IMG/VR virus record: IMGVR_UViG_3300045116_000460 | Coordinates: 1-63,618 of that record | Source of the DNA: a virus | Direction: 5' to 3' (one strand) | DNA: 63,618 nt | Shown: positions 51,716 through 61,859 of the stretch, piece after piece | Numbering within the stretch: position 1 is the first letter of the stretch | Layout: every line of letters starts with the position of its first letter | Notes under the pieces: generated by a model | What the model was told of the DNA's origin: nothing | Seen by the model: the letters and a program-made list of their open reading frames with translations, nothing else | The model's database searches: none | Program-made: the position numbers and the translations under genes

Positions 51716-52906
51716 CTACACCTCTTCCTCTATTGGATTTCCATCTGCATCAAATTCACTTATAACATCCTCAACAGCATAAAGAAGACCAGTTCCTTCA
51801 ACACTTATGATTACCTCATATTTATCATATTCAGCTACGTAAGTAATTGAAAGAACGCCAAATCCAGATATACTACTCAAAAGGCCATTATAACCTCTTT
51901 CATGAGTAATGCTTCCTAAATTTGTGCCTATCCATGTAGTTGATGTAATTGATTTTATTGGTTTAGAAACACTTGATTTACCATTATTAAACACAATTTC
52001 TTCTGTTAACGCTTCCGTATAAGTACCTCTATGCGAATATGACCCAACAGTAGTATCGAATGTGTAATCCAGATCTAATGGCGATGAATAAACTTTAATA
52101 TTAAAAGGCTCTTTAACTGGCAAGCAATCGTAATCTTCATATAATTCGATCATGAGAGATTTATTTGGTTCGTTTGTTCCAGAACCATAACCAGTCACTT
52201 CAACCTTATTGTATCCTATTGGATTTTCAATTTGCTCATCAATTTGTACTATTTCATCAAGTTCAGTAAAAAGTTGAACTGCGGTAGCATTTGCCGAAAT
52301 TACATAATTTTTATAATCCGCGATAAGATTACCATCAGGTTTACTCCTTAATCTACCACCAGGAACTTGGACAAGTTTGTTAATTATTTGAATCGGTGTC
52401 ATGTTTAAAACTGTAAAGTTATCGGAATAAACTGGAAAATCATCAATAGTAAAATCGCATGTTACACCAGATCCAGATAGAACTGATGAAATAATTTGGC
52501 TTGCCATGAGATTGCCAGATTGCCATAAATTATCTGCATCTTGCTGGTCTACTATAGGCTCAGAGTATGGAGTATCAAGGGTAGCAGCTTTTGATCTGCC
52601 CCACACTGAAAATGATCTGCCTTCACTTTTCATACTAGTGGTACGTCTTTCAAGCAAAAACTTATACTCTACATCATTAATAATAATGGTAATTCTTTCT
52701 TGCCCCCAATTAGTATCTGGATTACATAAAGTTGAAAAAAGATTAATCGCAGTAGCAGAATCAAGTTCAGATGTAAAATTAATAGTTACGGTATTGACAT
52801 AATCGTCCTCAGAAAAAGATAAATCAACACTTTCTATGTATTGATGAACTTTTTCATCATCAATCAAAATAGACACAGTGTAAGTTATCTCGTTATAGTA
52901 GGACAT
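51716..52906 (-). CDS. Tail hub/baseplate hub-like protein
   Basis: A 396-residue protein; ATG 52906 shares an A with the upstream stop (TAATG). The N-terminal third has VDLSFSEDDYVNTVTINF and RITIIINDVEYKFLLERRT, the pattern of tail hub proteins of the gpD/gp27 type. The C-terminal part carries the SKPIKSITSTTWIG domain and GVLSITYVAEYDKYEV shared with its neighbours. It probably joins tail tube to tip. Some sheath-less phages also have hubs of this fold, so morphology is not decided. Confidence 0.72.
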   Translation of the reverse strand: MSYYNEITYTVSILIDDEKVHQYIESVDLSFSEDDYVNTVTINFTSELDSATAINLFSTLCNPDTNWGQERITIIINDVEYKFLLERRTTSMKSEGRSFSVWGRSKAATLDTPYSEPIVDQQDADNLWQSGNLMASQIISSVLSGSGVTCDFTIDDFPVYSDNFTVLNMTPIQIINKLVQVPGGRLRSKPDGNLIADYKNYVISANATAVQLFTELDEIVQIDEQIENPIGYNKVEVTGYGSGTNEPNKSLMIELYEDYDCLPVKEPFNIKVYSSPLDLDYTFDTTVGSYSHRGTYTEALTEEIVFNNGKSSVSKPIKSITSTTWIGTNLGSITHERGYNGLLSSISGFGVLSITYVAEYDKYEVIISVEGTGLLYAVEDVISEFDADGNPIEEEV

Positions 52907-53463
52907 TATGTACAATCTCCACTTAAATCTTCGTAAGCAGTTATGACTACGGTTTCAGCAGCAGGCACATTTATAACATAAGATTTAAAAAGTGAAAGAT
53001 ATGTAATTTTAAGAACTCCATTAACAACCTCGCATGAATCACCGCACTCAGGGCTTCCAGAACATACATTGCATTTGAAAAATTTATATCCACTTGTATC
53101 AAATTGAAGCTGAGAAATAGGGCAAGGGGCTCTACCAATCCATTCATAACTCTCAAGAGTGTGGATTGGTTTAGAAGAACTTCCTTCTCCATCCGATATG
53201 GTGACATATTCAGTATATCTCACAAACCCATCATCAGCCTGATTACTCTCAATTGTTCCATAACTTATATCAACAGAAAAATCAAGAGAATATGGTGACG
53301 GAAAAAGCATTATATAAACAGGAGTATTTGGTGTAAAACAAGTATTTCCCCCATTCAAATCATCATCCAATTCCAATTGAATTGAATGTGCTCTTGCAGT
53401 ATCAGTAACACAACTTGCCACAATTTCTACTGTTAAAGTTGCACTTGCTCTTGAATCTGCCAT
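52906..53463 (-). CDS. Virion protein made of the shared SKPI-WIG domain
   Basis: A 185-residue protein almost entirely composed of the domain that also appears in the two downstream genes: YTEYVTISDGEGSSSKPIHTLESYEWIG, in parts SKPIHTLESYEWIG, and GVLKITYLSLFKSYV. A Cys cluster (CNVCSGSPECGDSC) lies near 134-147. It may be the basic form of this domain from which the others arose. Likely a tail part. Confidence 0.68.
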   Translation of the reverse strand: MADSRASATLTVEIVASCVTDTARAHSIQLELDDDLNGGNTCFTPNTPVYIMLFPSPYSLDFSVDISYGTIESNQADDGFVRYTEYVTISDGEGSSSKPIHTLESYEWIGRAPCPISQLQFDTSGYKFFKCNVCSGSPECGDSCEVVNGVLKITYLSLFKSYVINVPAAETVVITAYEDLSGDCT

Positions 53464-53474
53464 AGTTTTATCTC

Positions 53475-55202
53475 TTATTCAAACGTTATCTTGTATATCC
53501 TCGGTTTACCTTGGAGAACCCAACGCAATTTTTTATCAGCATCAATTTGATTAAATTCACGAATATTAAATCTAATCACTTGGTCAGATGCAACGTTTGC
53601 CAACATATGATGCGATAAAATTATATCGTTATCGATTTGTTGTCGTAATGGGATTAAAATAACATGATCAGTTTCAACCTTAATGTGGTATTTCAAGGCC
53701 ACATCTTGCCATACTCTACTATCAATTATCCATCTGAATACGTGATCGTTAGTGACCATCGTATTCATCCCCCATTTCAGAATATTATCTGAAGCCATAA
53801 AAATCCCATACTTCAGAATCCAATCTTGTGAAATGAGGGGGCGCAACACCCACGGAATAATCCAATCTTGTTCTACAAGAATGCCCCAACGGAAAATAAT
53901 ATCTTTTTGGGCTTCATGCAAAATATTCCACCTCAGTATAGTGTCACTACCGACATCCAAACTGAGATTCCATTTTAATTCCCATAACCATTCTTCTTGG
54001 ATGTTCCAAGGCAAGATAAAATCTTTCCCTAGATCCATTATCAAAAGCCATTTAATAATCGTATCACTATTTACTTGTGTTATAGGAGGATTCAAATTCC
54101 ATGGGAGGATTATATCTCGCCCAATCCTTACTTGTTGGGCTCCAAGAACAAACATATTTGTCCATACTTCATTTGCACCAGTAGATGTAAGGACACCAGC
54201 GCTAGATACTCTGTAGTTAGTATAACCATCACCTTTCGGATCAGTATTATCCTGGCCAATTCGCCAACCACCACCATCACCGGCATTAAGCGGTAAAAAT
54301 ACTATCCAGTATTCTGTATTTGGTTGTAATAAAGGTCTATTGTTGATATCCCATGTCCAAAATTGAGTCTCGGTAGTTTGGTATGAGGTGTTCATCAGAT
54401 CGCGGCCAACACCATTTGATCTTTGGCCAATTCTAGTGGTACTTGATTCTGCAAGATCAAGCGTCGCAGCAGAACCAATATGAAACTCACAATAAATATT
54501 ACAATCACCACTGTTACAACCATATGGTGAAGTATAACCACCAGAACCGAGCGCAGCCAAACTTATTGCATATGAGTTTCCACTAGCGTTTGTAGGGGTC
54601 TTAAATTTAGCCGTAATACCCCATTCGGTAGTGTCTTCTGCAAAATTATAAAGAGCGTCATATTCATAACTATAATTTACCAATTCTTCAAGACTATTAC
54701 TTTCAGCCTTTATATTGACGTAATAAATTCTTCCCGAACCAGAAGTTTCCCATCCACTTACTTCATTATACTTCAACGCTTGATCTGTCAATACCTGACT
54801 TGCAGCAGATGCATATGCAATGCGCCAACTATTGCTGTTATTAAGGGTACCAGTACGTTCAAAAACAACCCAATAAATAGTATCTTTTTGAAGAACGTAA
54901 GAACCATCAAACGTCCAAGTAGAGAGCGCATATGAATCTGGATCTATTGTGTCTGAAGTTGCTAATAAAGTTCCTGGTTCTAAATTAGTTGAATCATGCG
55001 AATAAAGTTTACAAACCACGCCATCCGTAGGCGTGCCAATTCTATCTAATCTTGATTCGACGCCAACTAAAACGGTTCCAGCAACCACGACTTCAAATGC
55101 AGCAGCAGCTTTTGAATATGTAGTTTGGCCAACAGCGTCATATGTTGTGTAAGAATCTGATACTGCATTATTCACTTGGTACAAAGTAACTTCATTGGCC
55201 AT
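53475..55202 (-). CDS. Fibre-like protein with about a dozen short repeats
   Basis: A 575-residue protein. The first 370 residues hold two copies of a beta domain with WVVFERTG and WIVFLPLN segments, like choice-of-anchor R domains. The last 210 residues consist of repeats of about 17 residues with the core D.IL.W.I (KDFILPWNI, SDTILRWNI, QKDIIFRWGI, QDWILKYGI, ASDNILKWGM and so on). Such a repeated beta-strand set could build a fibre or helical stalk. Surface attachment or host binding is likely. GGAG precedes the start. Confidence 0.72.
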   Translation of the reverse strand: MANEVTLYQVNNAVSDSYTTYDAVGQTTYSKAAAAFEVVVAGTVLVGVESRLDRIGTPTDGVVCKLYSHDSTNLEPGTLLATSDTIDPDSYALSTWTFDGSYVLQKDTIYWVVFERTGTLNNSNSWRIAYASAASQVLTDQALKYNEVSGWETSGSGRIYYVNIKAESNSLEELVNYSYEYDALYNFAEDTTEWGITAKFKTPTNASGNSYAISLAALGSGGYTSPYGCNSGDCNIYCEFHIGSAATLDLAESSTTRIGQRSNGVGRDLMNTSYQTTETQFWTWDINNRPLLQPNTEYWIVFLPLNAGDGGGWRIGQDNTDPKGDGYTNYRVSSAGVLTSTGANEVWTNMFVLGAQQVRIGRDIILPWNLNPPITQVNSDTIIKWLLIMDLGKDFILPWNIQEEWLWELKWNLSLDVGSDTILRWNILHEAQKDIIFRWGILVEQDWIIPWVLRPLISQDWILKYGIFMASDNILKWGMNTMVTNDHVFRWIIDSRVWQDVALKYHIKVETDHVILIPLRQQIDNDIILSHHMLANVASDQVIRFNIREFNQIDADKKLRWVLQGKPRIYKITFE

Positions 55203-55210
55203 TTTTATAC

Positions 55211-55250
55211 TCCAAAAAAAGTATTTTAGGGGGCGGTAAGCCCCCTAAAA
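55211..55250 (-). terminator. Rho-independent terminator on the minus strand
   Basis: TTTTAGGGGGC and GCCCCCTAAAA (55224-55234 and 55240-55250) pair over 11 bp around a 5-base loop, followed on the minus strand by a seven-T run (55214-55220). It lies between two virion genes, so it would lower expression of the fibre and hub genes relative to the upstream one. Confidence 0.8.
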
Positions 55251-56237
55251 TTAGGCGCTTTCGCCACTTTGACGCAGAGTAGGATTATTATTACTATAAC
55301 TTGCAGTTGACGCAGGTACAGTTTCTTTTACCCAAATCGCATGAGCAGCATGATGGGTATCAAACGTAACAGTCTCGCTACTTGACCAACTTCCCCCCCA
55401 TGCGCTTGCATCAATAGCAAAGTATGTACCACCAGATGCATTTGATGGAGAAAATGGATCATCAGTTACCTGGCCACTTCCAACAGACCCTGTATTGGCA
55501 CCGGCGCATGTGAACTGGGTAGCATTCGTAAACGTAATAGTCCAACTGTCTTCAACCGTACCGATATTGGCAACTGTAAGGTAAGTATTATCAAACGTTC
55601 CAGACGATGATGTTACAACGATATTATCAACAGAAGAAGTGGTATCGCCAAAATCAACAACGCCAGCGACAACCGTTCCTGCATTACCATAGGTATCATA
55701 TGAATACTGTAACCCACTTTGCAAGGTAAGAGTAGCAGTATTGCTTGCCCAACTTACTGCGGTAACGTTAATGAATTCTTCATTAGTACCATCAGAAATC
55801 CAGCATAGTTGAGTGTTTGTTGCATCTGGCGTTCCAACACCGCTATTCGTCTCAAATAAAACTTCTATACTTGTCGAATCAGCAGATTCAGCAGTATTTA
55901 AACGGCCACACCCTAACCAATTTGTATAATCATCAGCTTGAGCTTGAGTATCCGTATTTGTTCCTGCTTTAACTTGGACATAATCACCGGCAGGGCTCTG
56001 AGTTTTCATCCAAGAACGATGATTATATAAGGTCTCATCACCAGAATCATGCAACTTACAATAAGCCTTTCGATACCGCGTAACACCAGCAGTCCGCTCA
56101 GCTTGTGTAACATTAGGGAAAAGGTTGTTAAGTACATTGGTTACAACCTCTGTAGTGCTCATTCGCCCACCATTTGTGGTGATGTTATTTACAACTGCAC
56201 TACGATAAAGTTTTATTTCACTTGCAGAAATACTCAT
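55251..56237 (-). CDS. Virion structural protein, Mu-like
   Basis: A 328-residue protein; ATG 56237 is preferred for GGAGGAATAAAA upstream. It begins SISASEIKLYRSA, a start typical of a Mu-like virion structural protein, and continues with many Thr/Ser/Gly beta-strands and WGGSWSSSETVTFD near the end. A terminator follows it, so this product is probably needed in larger amounts than the genes downstream. Exact role unknown. Confidence 0.72.
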   Translation of the reverse strand: MSISASEIKLYRSAVVNNITTNGGRMSTTEVVTNVLNNLFPNVTQAERTAGVTRYRKAYCKLHDSGDETLYNHRSWMKTQSPAGDYVQVKAGTNTDTQAQADDYTNWLGCGRLNTAESADSTSIEVLFETNSGVGTPDATNTQLCWISDGTNEEFINVTAVSWASNTATLTLQSGLQYSYDTYGNAGTVVAGVVDFGDTTSSVDNIVVTSSSGTFDNTYLTVANIGTVEDSWTITFTNATQFTCAGANTGSVGSGQVTDDPFSPSNASGGTYFAIDASAWGGSWSSSETVTFDTHHAAHAIWVKETVPASTASYSNNNPTLRQSGESA

Positions 56238-56239
56238 TT

Positions 56240-56593
56240 TTATTCCTCCACGGACCCCATTATAATTGACCATCTATACAACTTATATTCATTGACAATA
56301 TCGAAGATCAGATGGTAGAAATTCGACAGTCTATGAATAAAAAGCATAACAATAAAATAATATGGTAAAGACTGCCACACAAAAAATTTTACACCAAAAT
56401 ACGTCATCGTTATAAAAAGCGATATCCATACGCTGAGGCAATATTTACAAGAAAAAAGATCATTAAAAAATTTGCTTTTTGCCTTTACCCACTCTCTGAT
56501 TCCTCCAAAAATATCAGAATCGCCAATTAACTGAGTGGTAGCTTCAACTACTACTGGTAGAATCAATAAAATAAAAATAAATTCATTTCCCAT
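56240..56593 (-). CDS. DUF1360-like membrane protein
   Basis: A 117-residue protein with several hydrophobic segments. FFNDLFSCKYCLSVWISLF (about 42-60) matches the CxxC..W pattern of DUF1360, then LPYYFIVMLFIH and a helix follow. AGGAGATAG stands upstream. A small membrane protein in the tail operon could be an assembly factor or late-phase membrane protein; no proof. Confidence 0.62.
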   Translation of the reverse strand: MGNEFIFILLILPVVVEATTQLIGDSDIFGGIREWVKAKSKFFNDLFSCKYCLSVWISLFITMTYFGVKFFVWQSLPYYFIVMLFIHRLSNFYHLIFDIVNEYKLYRWSIIMGSVEE

Positions 56594-56602
56594 TTCTATC
56601 TC

Positions 56603-56749
56603 CTACTGTTTAATAAATATACGACCACATGTTGAACATTTCCATCTATTAATATTATTTTTTTGTTTTTTCTTGCAACATCCAGCTTTAACTAATCTAG
56701 TTTTTTTGCAAAAGGCACAATATTCAGACTTGGTATCGTATGTTTTCAT
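56603..56749 (-). CDS. 48-residue zinc ribbon protein
   Basis: A short gene just after the 56750 stop; ATG 56749 follows the stop directly, so it is coupled. CAFCKKTRLVKAGCC and CSTCGRIF give four or more cysteines in a basic chain, a zinc ribbon. Its size makes it easy to miss. Function unknown; could be a virion or assembly accessory. Confidence 0.65.
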   Translation of the reverse strand: MKTYDTKSEYCAFCKKTRLVKAGCCKKKQKNNINRWKCSTCGRIFIKQ

Positions 56750-57160
56750 CTATATTTCTTCAAGTTCGATACTATAAGATATAGAATTTGCTTCATAAGT
56801 TTCACCATAATCCACAATAGCCATGGTATATTCTGGAACGTATAAGTAAACAGTTTCTCCATTAATTGTTTCAGTTGAAATATCCTCATGGACAGTTCTT
56901 GTCTGCTCGCCTCTTTCGGTGATCGGTATATAGTCAATTACTGTAAGATTGTATCTAGCAGCAACATATTTTTTAATTGTTTCAATATCACTCTGAGCTA
57001 ATCCGCTGATACTCACTACTGCCTTATTACCAGTTTCTTGGGCAATCATCCCTTTGCCTATTGTCCTGGTGAACGTCGGTCCAATCCATTTCTTGCGTAT
57101 TTGCTCTGGATTAACAGCAAAATTGTAGCCGCCAATGCTTATATTTGCTTCATACGACAT
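56750..57160 (-). CDS. Minor tail protein candidate
   Basis: A 136-residue beta-rich protein starting SYEANISIGGYNFAVNPEQIRKKWIG. This placement after the tape measure and a tube-like protein suggests a small tail tip part. A motif PEYTMAIVDYGE is near the end. GGAGAATAACC precedes the start. Not recognised with certainty. Confidence 0.62.
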   Translation of the reverse strand: MSYEANISIGGYNFAVNPEQIRKKWIGPTFTRTIGKGMIAQETGNKAVVSISGLAQSDIETIKKYVAARYNLTVIDYIPITERGEQTRTVHEDISTETINGETVYLYVPEYTMAIVDYGETYEANSISYSIELEEI

Positions 57161-57181
57161 GGTTATTCTCCATATATAAAT

Positions 57182-58330
57182 TTAAAATTGATACATAACG
57201 ACTGCATCTTCAAAACTATAAAAAGGAGCAGAGTCTTGTATCAATAATTCACCATCCATATAATATGAATTTGTGTTTATTCTCACGTCGTTGAATGGAA
57301 ATATCATGCGATAATTTCCTTCGTTAATAGATACGCTATAATGTCTTTTAGTATTGCTCTCATACTGAATAATATGATCATACATTTCTTCAGCCCAAGT
57401 CAAAGTACCCCAAGTAGAAGCCCTACGTAAAAAATATTTTTGAGGTTTACCATTATATCCACTTACAGCTTTTAATGAATTGTTGTACTCTATATAAAAT
57501 TGTCTAATTTCTTCTTCAACGTGCTCACTATAGACTTTTACATCAGTCAAATCCACAATAGAATTAGTATCAAAAAACGACAAATCGGATAAGCCAAGAT
57601 TATTCGTTGAATCGGCACCAACAAATTCCATTGTCGCATTTATCGGGTCATACACCCTAAAATTAAATGACATTGAATCAAGAACTAATCCGGTATAACC
57701 AAATTGGTATGGCCCTCTATCAATTACTCCAGTAAGACTTATTCCTTGCTCAAAGAATCCACCTACTCGTTCGCGCATGGTCAAAACAATTGATCTTGAT
57801 GCGTCAATTACAGTACCATAAACAAGATCCTTAATCCCGTGTTCTCTTGATACTGTACTTTCTGCTCCTCGCTCAAGTATAGTAAACGTACCGTTTAATG
57901 AAGTTCCCTTAATAAACTCCCCGTTTATTATAACACCATCTACACTATTAAAGTCACCAACATTGGTTTCATTAATGGAAAATGAAGATGTTGAATCTGA
58001 AGTAATTGACGCATCAAGATACCCTATAGCCATCCCCCAAGCATAATTTGACTTTCCAAGAAATTTATATCCAGAAATAACATTTCTTTGGCCAAGAAGA
58101 CACCCTGTTAAATACGACCAAGCTTGATTATTCATCGTCAATTCAGCAATAACCTGACCGCTAACAGTTTCAAATCGACTATTTCTCTTTACTGCCCTTC
58201 CTTTTAGGGCCGCATCTTGAACTTCCCAATTCATATTTTTCTGAAGTCGCTCATTAGAAATATCAATAGTATATGACCGCCCAAAATTCGGAATTCCATA
58301 AGCACTTTCAATATCGAACGTGAGTATCAT
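57182..58330 (-). CDS. Distal tail protein, tube-fold candidate
   Basis: A 382-residue beta-rich protein directly after the tape measure gene (three-base gap). FYIEYNNSLKAVSG and GVIDRGPYQFGYTGLVLDSM (in parts) resemble tail tube-fold proteins, and the position after the tape measure is that of the distal tail (Dit-like) protein that joins tube and tip. The call rests on order and fold pattern. Confidence 0.65.
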   Translation of the reverse strand: MILTFDIESAYGIPNFGRSYTIDISNERLQKNMNWEVQDAALKGRAVKRNSRFETVSGQVIAELTMNNQAWSYLTGCLLGQRNVISGYKFLGKSNYAWGMAIGYLDASITSDSTSSFSINETNVGDFNSVDGVIINGEFIKGTSLNGTFTILERGAESTVSREHGIKDLVYGTVIDASRSIVLTMRERVGGFFEQGISLTGVIDRGPYQFGYTGLVLDSMSFNFRVYDPINATMEFVGADSTNNLGLSDLSFFDTNSIVDLTDVKVYSEHVEEEIRQFYIEYNNSLKAVSGYNGKPQKYFLRRASTWGTLTWAEEMYDHIIQYESNTKRHYSVSINEGNYRMIFPFNDVRINTNSYYMDGELLIQDSAPFYSFEDAVVMYQF

Positions 58331-58333
58331 ATA

Positions 58334-61300
58334 TTATCCCAAACGAGTCATATTTTCTCTCTCAAGAGTGCGCCTAAGTTCATCAACAACAGAAGTTGCA
58401 CCAGAAAGAGGATATTTATTTCGCTGACCATCAACAACTAATGTAAGTTCAAATTTAGATGTCGGCTCATTTGGCACCATAGATTCGGGGGCCATAGATG
58501 TTGCTCCACTAACGAGTCCACCAGTTTGATAATGGTGCTTTTCTCGCCTATATTCACCGGCCCGATCTATAGCATCCATGCCTCTTTTACTAATAACAAA
58601 ACTGCCAGCAGGAAGAGAAGTCAATATATTATCTATCCCAGGAGGCCCAGAAAATCGCTGGATCGGGAAATTAGCTGGAACAGAATTCCCTTGGTTTATT
58701 GCTTTCAATGAAGGCAAATACTTATTCGTAATCGATGGAGGCACAAATCCTTCACCAGCCGTAACCTTTGCCAGAGTAGAATGTCTAAAAAATCCACCAA
58801 ACTGAGCTTCGGGAAGATTACCAGTGTTAATCTGGGCTTCAGCCGATTGAACTCTAGCAAGAGCATCTGCTAACTCATCTGCTTTTTGAATTGATTCATC
58901 AAGTGTGTCGATAAAAGTGGTCATTTGGCTATTTACTTCCTTCAGATGTTCGACACTTTCAGAAAATGGCTTCCTTAGCCCCTCAGCAAGTTTAGGAAGA
59001 TCAATATCATAAATGACCCTACCAATATCTTGAAGTATTGTATTATACTCTTTTAAAACTCTCTGAGATTCTTCTAACTTATCTTTTGTTTGCTGTTCTT
59101 TCTCTATTTGAATTTCAAGTCGTCTCTCATAAGAAGAACCCAGTTGTTCCTGCAATGCACGAATCCGGTCTGATGTTTCTTGATGTATCTGAAGAATATT
59201 TTGTTGATGTTCATACTCTCCTATTTCTTCTTGCTTAAGGGCAACCTCTGACATTTTGGCCCTGTCCTGAGCCTGCCGTTGCAATAACTTAATAGAATCC
59301 TCAATATACTTTTCTTCTCTTTGGGCGGCCTGCTCACGCACTTCAGCCGTTCTTCCAATATCAATGGCAATTTTACTTTGTTCATCAGCAAATCGCTGAT
59401 TAAGTTCAAGAGTCTGACTAGTTGCAGTTAACCTCTGTTGAATTAATGGTAGCGATATAGCAAGAGCATTATTGGCTTTTTCTAGAGCCTTTGATTGTTG
59501 ATCCTGTGCAGCATTAAGTTTTTCCCATACTGGAAGTAATTTTTCCTGCCCTGCACCTTCTGCATTAAGCTTCCAATATTCATCTCTAAGCTGCTTAATT
59601 TGAGGTTCAAGTTGATTTACTTGGTCAAGGAACTGACCAGCAGAAGTCGCTCCCAACCCCAATGAATCGCTTAATTGCATAAGTTGTGATGCATTTTCAC
59701 TGCCAAGAGTTGAAATCGAAATCCTCAATTGATCGGTTTTGTAATTTGCATCAATAAGTTCTCTTGAGAATTGTGCAACAGAATCTTGCGCTTTTTTGAA
59801 CCCTTCAGCAGCAGAATTTATTACTTCTTGAGTAAACTTACCAAACTGCTCCATAGTAACGGTAGTATTTTGCATATAAATTCTAAATGTTTGCACATTA
59901 GCATTTAATACATCAAGCTTACCTTGCTCACTCGCTTTTTCCAAATTTATACTCAGGAGTCTGGCCCCTTCACTAGCATCAATCAGCCCTTGTGAAACTT
60001 CTTCTCCTATAGTAAGAGCAGAAAAAACATTCGAAATAGCCTCTATTGAATTTGCAAGCAATTTATTTTGATCGTAAGCTTTTGAAATATTAGCTACATA
60101 ATCTTTAAGTTCTTCCTGGTCAGACTCTATTTCACTACGCAAAGCAGCCTGAGCATCTTCAACTTCAAGGGTTTTATCAATCCACTTATCGATTACTTCA
60201 AAACCCATACGCCAATTTTCACCAAATAAAAACTCCCATAACGGGTCCTTGTTTTCTTGTTTGACCTTGCGAGATAATCCCAATACCTTTCCACTAGCCA
60301 AAACAAGTCTTTCTAACCAATTTACACTATCAGCAACATCTTGAATCATCGTTGCGAACATGCCAGAAAGAGTAGCTATAGATTTAATCAAACCACCACC
60401 ACCAAGAGCGTCAACAACATTTACTATTGAATTCCACAATCTTCTGAATTGTACCTCTGGCGATGACCTAGCTACTTCTGCCATTATTTCTGCCACGCCT
60501 TTAGATTTTGTTCGTAATTCTTCAAGATTGCCAGTCAATTCATCACTATTCAACGCCAATATAGTAAAAGCATCGGCACCACGAGAAGTAAATCTAGTAA
60601 ATGCTTGAGAAAGCCTGTCGGCTTTATCAGGCATATTTTCAAATTCTTTTCCTGCTCGTTGCAAAAACGAAACCAATGGGTCCATTTCAGCAGGATCAAA
60701 AAATGTTTTAAAAGCTTGTTTGACTAGTTCTGGTTGTTTGACTAAACTAGATAACATAATACGAAGTGAACGACCGGCCCGCCCAGATTTGATCATATGG
60801 TCTTCTAATGTGACCAATGTAGCCGTTAATTCATCAAGTCCAACACCAGCAGCTTTTGCAGCAGGAATTGAAAACTTCAACCCATCCCGCAATTCCATTA
60901 GCTCAGCCTGATGTTTATCAAATGCAGTGGCAAGCAGATCAGAAATTTTTGTCATCTTCTCGAACTCTGTAACATTGTCTCGCAGACCTTCTTTTACTGC
61001 CCTAGAAGAATCAGCAAAAACAATATTTCCTTCTGAAGTTCGATACATTGTGTCGCCAAAATTACTCATGAGTCCTGCAAGCAATTTTGTAGTATTTGTA
61101 ACATCATCTTGAGCAGCATCAATCAAATTGAAAGCAGGGCCAAGACCTTCTATAGTTTGCTTCAAACTTAGACCGGCAGAAAGCAATTGATATTCTGCCT
61201 CAGCCACGTCAGCCGCCGATCTTCCGGTTCGAGCCATTTGGTTTGTCATTTCGTCATATGCAATTGTATTTGCAATGGCTCTTTGATTTTCATTTTCAAA

Positions 61301-61846
61301 TGCAGTAGCAACTAGACGTGAAACCTTCACATATTCATTCTGTCTATTTATTAAATCCTGAAATAATTTAACAACTGTTCCAATTGTAGCACCAATTAAT
61401 GCAAAACCTGCCAACCACGTTACGTTATTGGCCACCATTTTACCAAAGCCCTCAGCGGATACACGAGCAGAATTACCAAGTCCTTTAATGAAACCATTCA
61501 AAAGGCCAGCTTTGGCACTAGCATTTTCCATCGAAGCAGCCGATTCGTCAATTACCGTATTATAGTATACAACATCCTTTGAGGCATTTTTGATAGCCTT
61601 ACCTGTAGAATCATATGCGGCCCGTATTTTTCTGAGCCCACCATCGGCTTGCTTGATTTTAGTATTATGAATTTCAACTGCCTTTGAAAGATCGCTCCAT
61701 CCTCTTGGTGAGGCAGGAGCAGCACCAGTATTCAAAGCATGAATAGATGCATTCAGCGAATCAATTTGCGTCTTGACAGAATTGATTGCCTGACTCGCTT
61801 TATTGATGGCCCTAATTTGAAGAATAAGATCTCTTGTTAATGCCAT
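58334..61846 (-). CDS. Tail tape measure protein
   Basis: A 1170-residue mostly helical protein. The N-terminal part is a coiled coil with a small hydrophobic section near residue 145 (TWLAGFALIGATIGTVVK, partly membrane-like). GVGLDELTATLVTLEDHMIKSGRAGRSLRIMLSSL, in parts GLDELTATL and GRAGRSLRIMLSSL, is the TP901-type tape measure core near 330-370. Long Gln/Glu-rich coiled coils follow. It sets tail length; 1170 residues predict a tail of medium to long length. Placed after the assembly chaperone, as usual. Confidence 0.92.
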   Translation of the reverse strand: MALTRDLILQIRAINKASQAINSVKTQIDSLNASIHALNTGAAPASPRGWSDLSKAVEIHNTKIKQADGGLRKIRAAYDSTGKAIKNASKDVVYYNTVIDESAASMENASAKAGLLNGFIKGLGNSARVSAEGFGKMVANNVTWLAGFALIGATIGTVVKLFQDLINRQNEYVKVSRLVATAFENENQRAIANTIAYDEMTNQMARTGRSAADVAEAEYQLLSAGLSLKQTIEGLGPAFNLIDAAQDDVTNTTKLLAGLMSNFGDTMYRTSEGNIVFADSSRAVKEGLRDNVTEFEKMTKISDLLATAFDKHQAELMELRDGLKFSIPAAKAAGVGLDELTATLVTLEDHMIKSGRAGRSLRIMLSSLVKQPELVKQAFKTFFDPAEMDPLVSFLQRAGKEFENMPDKADRLSQAFTRFTSRGADAFTILALNSDELTGNLEELRTKSKGVAEIMAEVARSSPEVQFRRLWNSIVNVVDALGGGGLIKSIATLSGMFATMIQDVADSVNWLERLVLASGKVLGLSRKVKQENKDPLWEFLFGENWRMGFEVIDKWIDKTLEVEDAQAALRSEIESDQEELKDYVANISKAYDQNKLLANSIEAISNVFSALTIGEEVSQGLIDASEGARLLSINLEKASEQGKLDVLNANVQTFRIYMQNTTVTMEQFGKFTQEVINSAAEGFKKAQDSVAQFSRELIDANYKTDQLRISISTLGSENASQLMQLSDSLGLGATSAGQFLDQVNQLEPQIKQLRDEYWKLNAEGAGQEKLLPVWEKLNAAQDQQSKALEKANNALAISLPLIQQRLTATSQTLELNQRFADEQSKIAIDIGRTAEVREQAAQREEKYIEDSIKLLQRQAQDRAKMSEVALKQEEIGEYEHQQNILQIHQETSDRIRALQEQLGSSYERRLEIQIEKEQQTKDKLEESQRVLKEYNTILQDIGRVIYDIDLPKLAEGLRKPFSESVEHLKEVNSQMTTFIDTLDESIQKADELADALARVQSAEAQINTGNLPEAQFGGFFRHSTLAKVTAGEGFVPPSITNKYLPSLKAINQGNSVPANFPIQRFSGPPGIDNILTSLPAGSFVISKRGMDAIDRAGEYRREKHHYQTGGLVSGATSMAPESMVPNEPTSKFELTLVVDGQRNKYPLSGATSVVDELRRTLERENMTRLG

Positions 61847-61859
61847 TTATATGTTTCCC

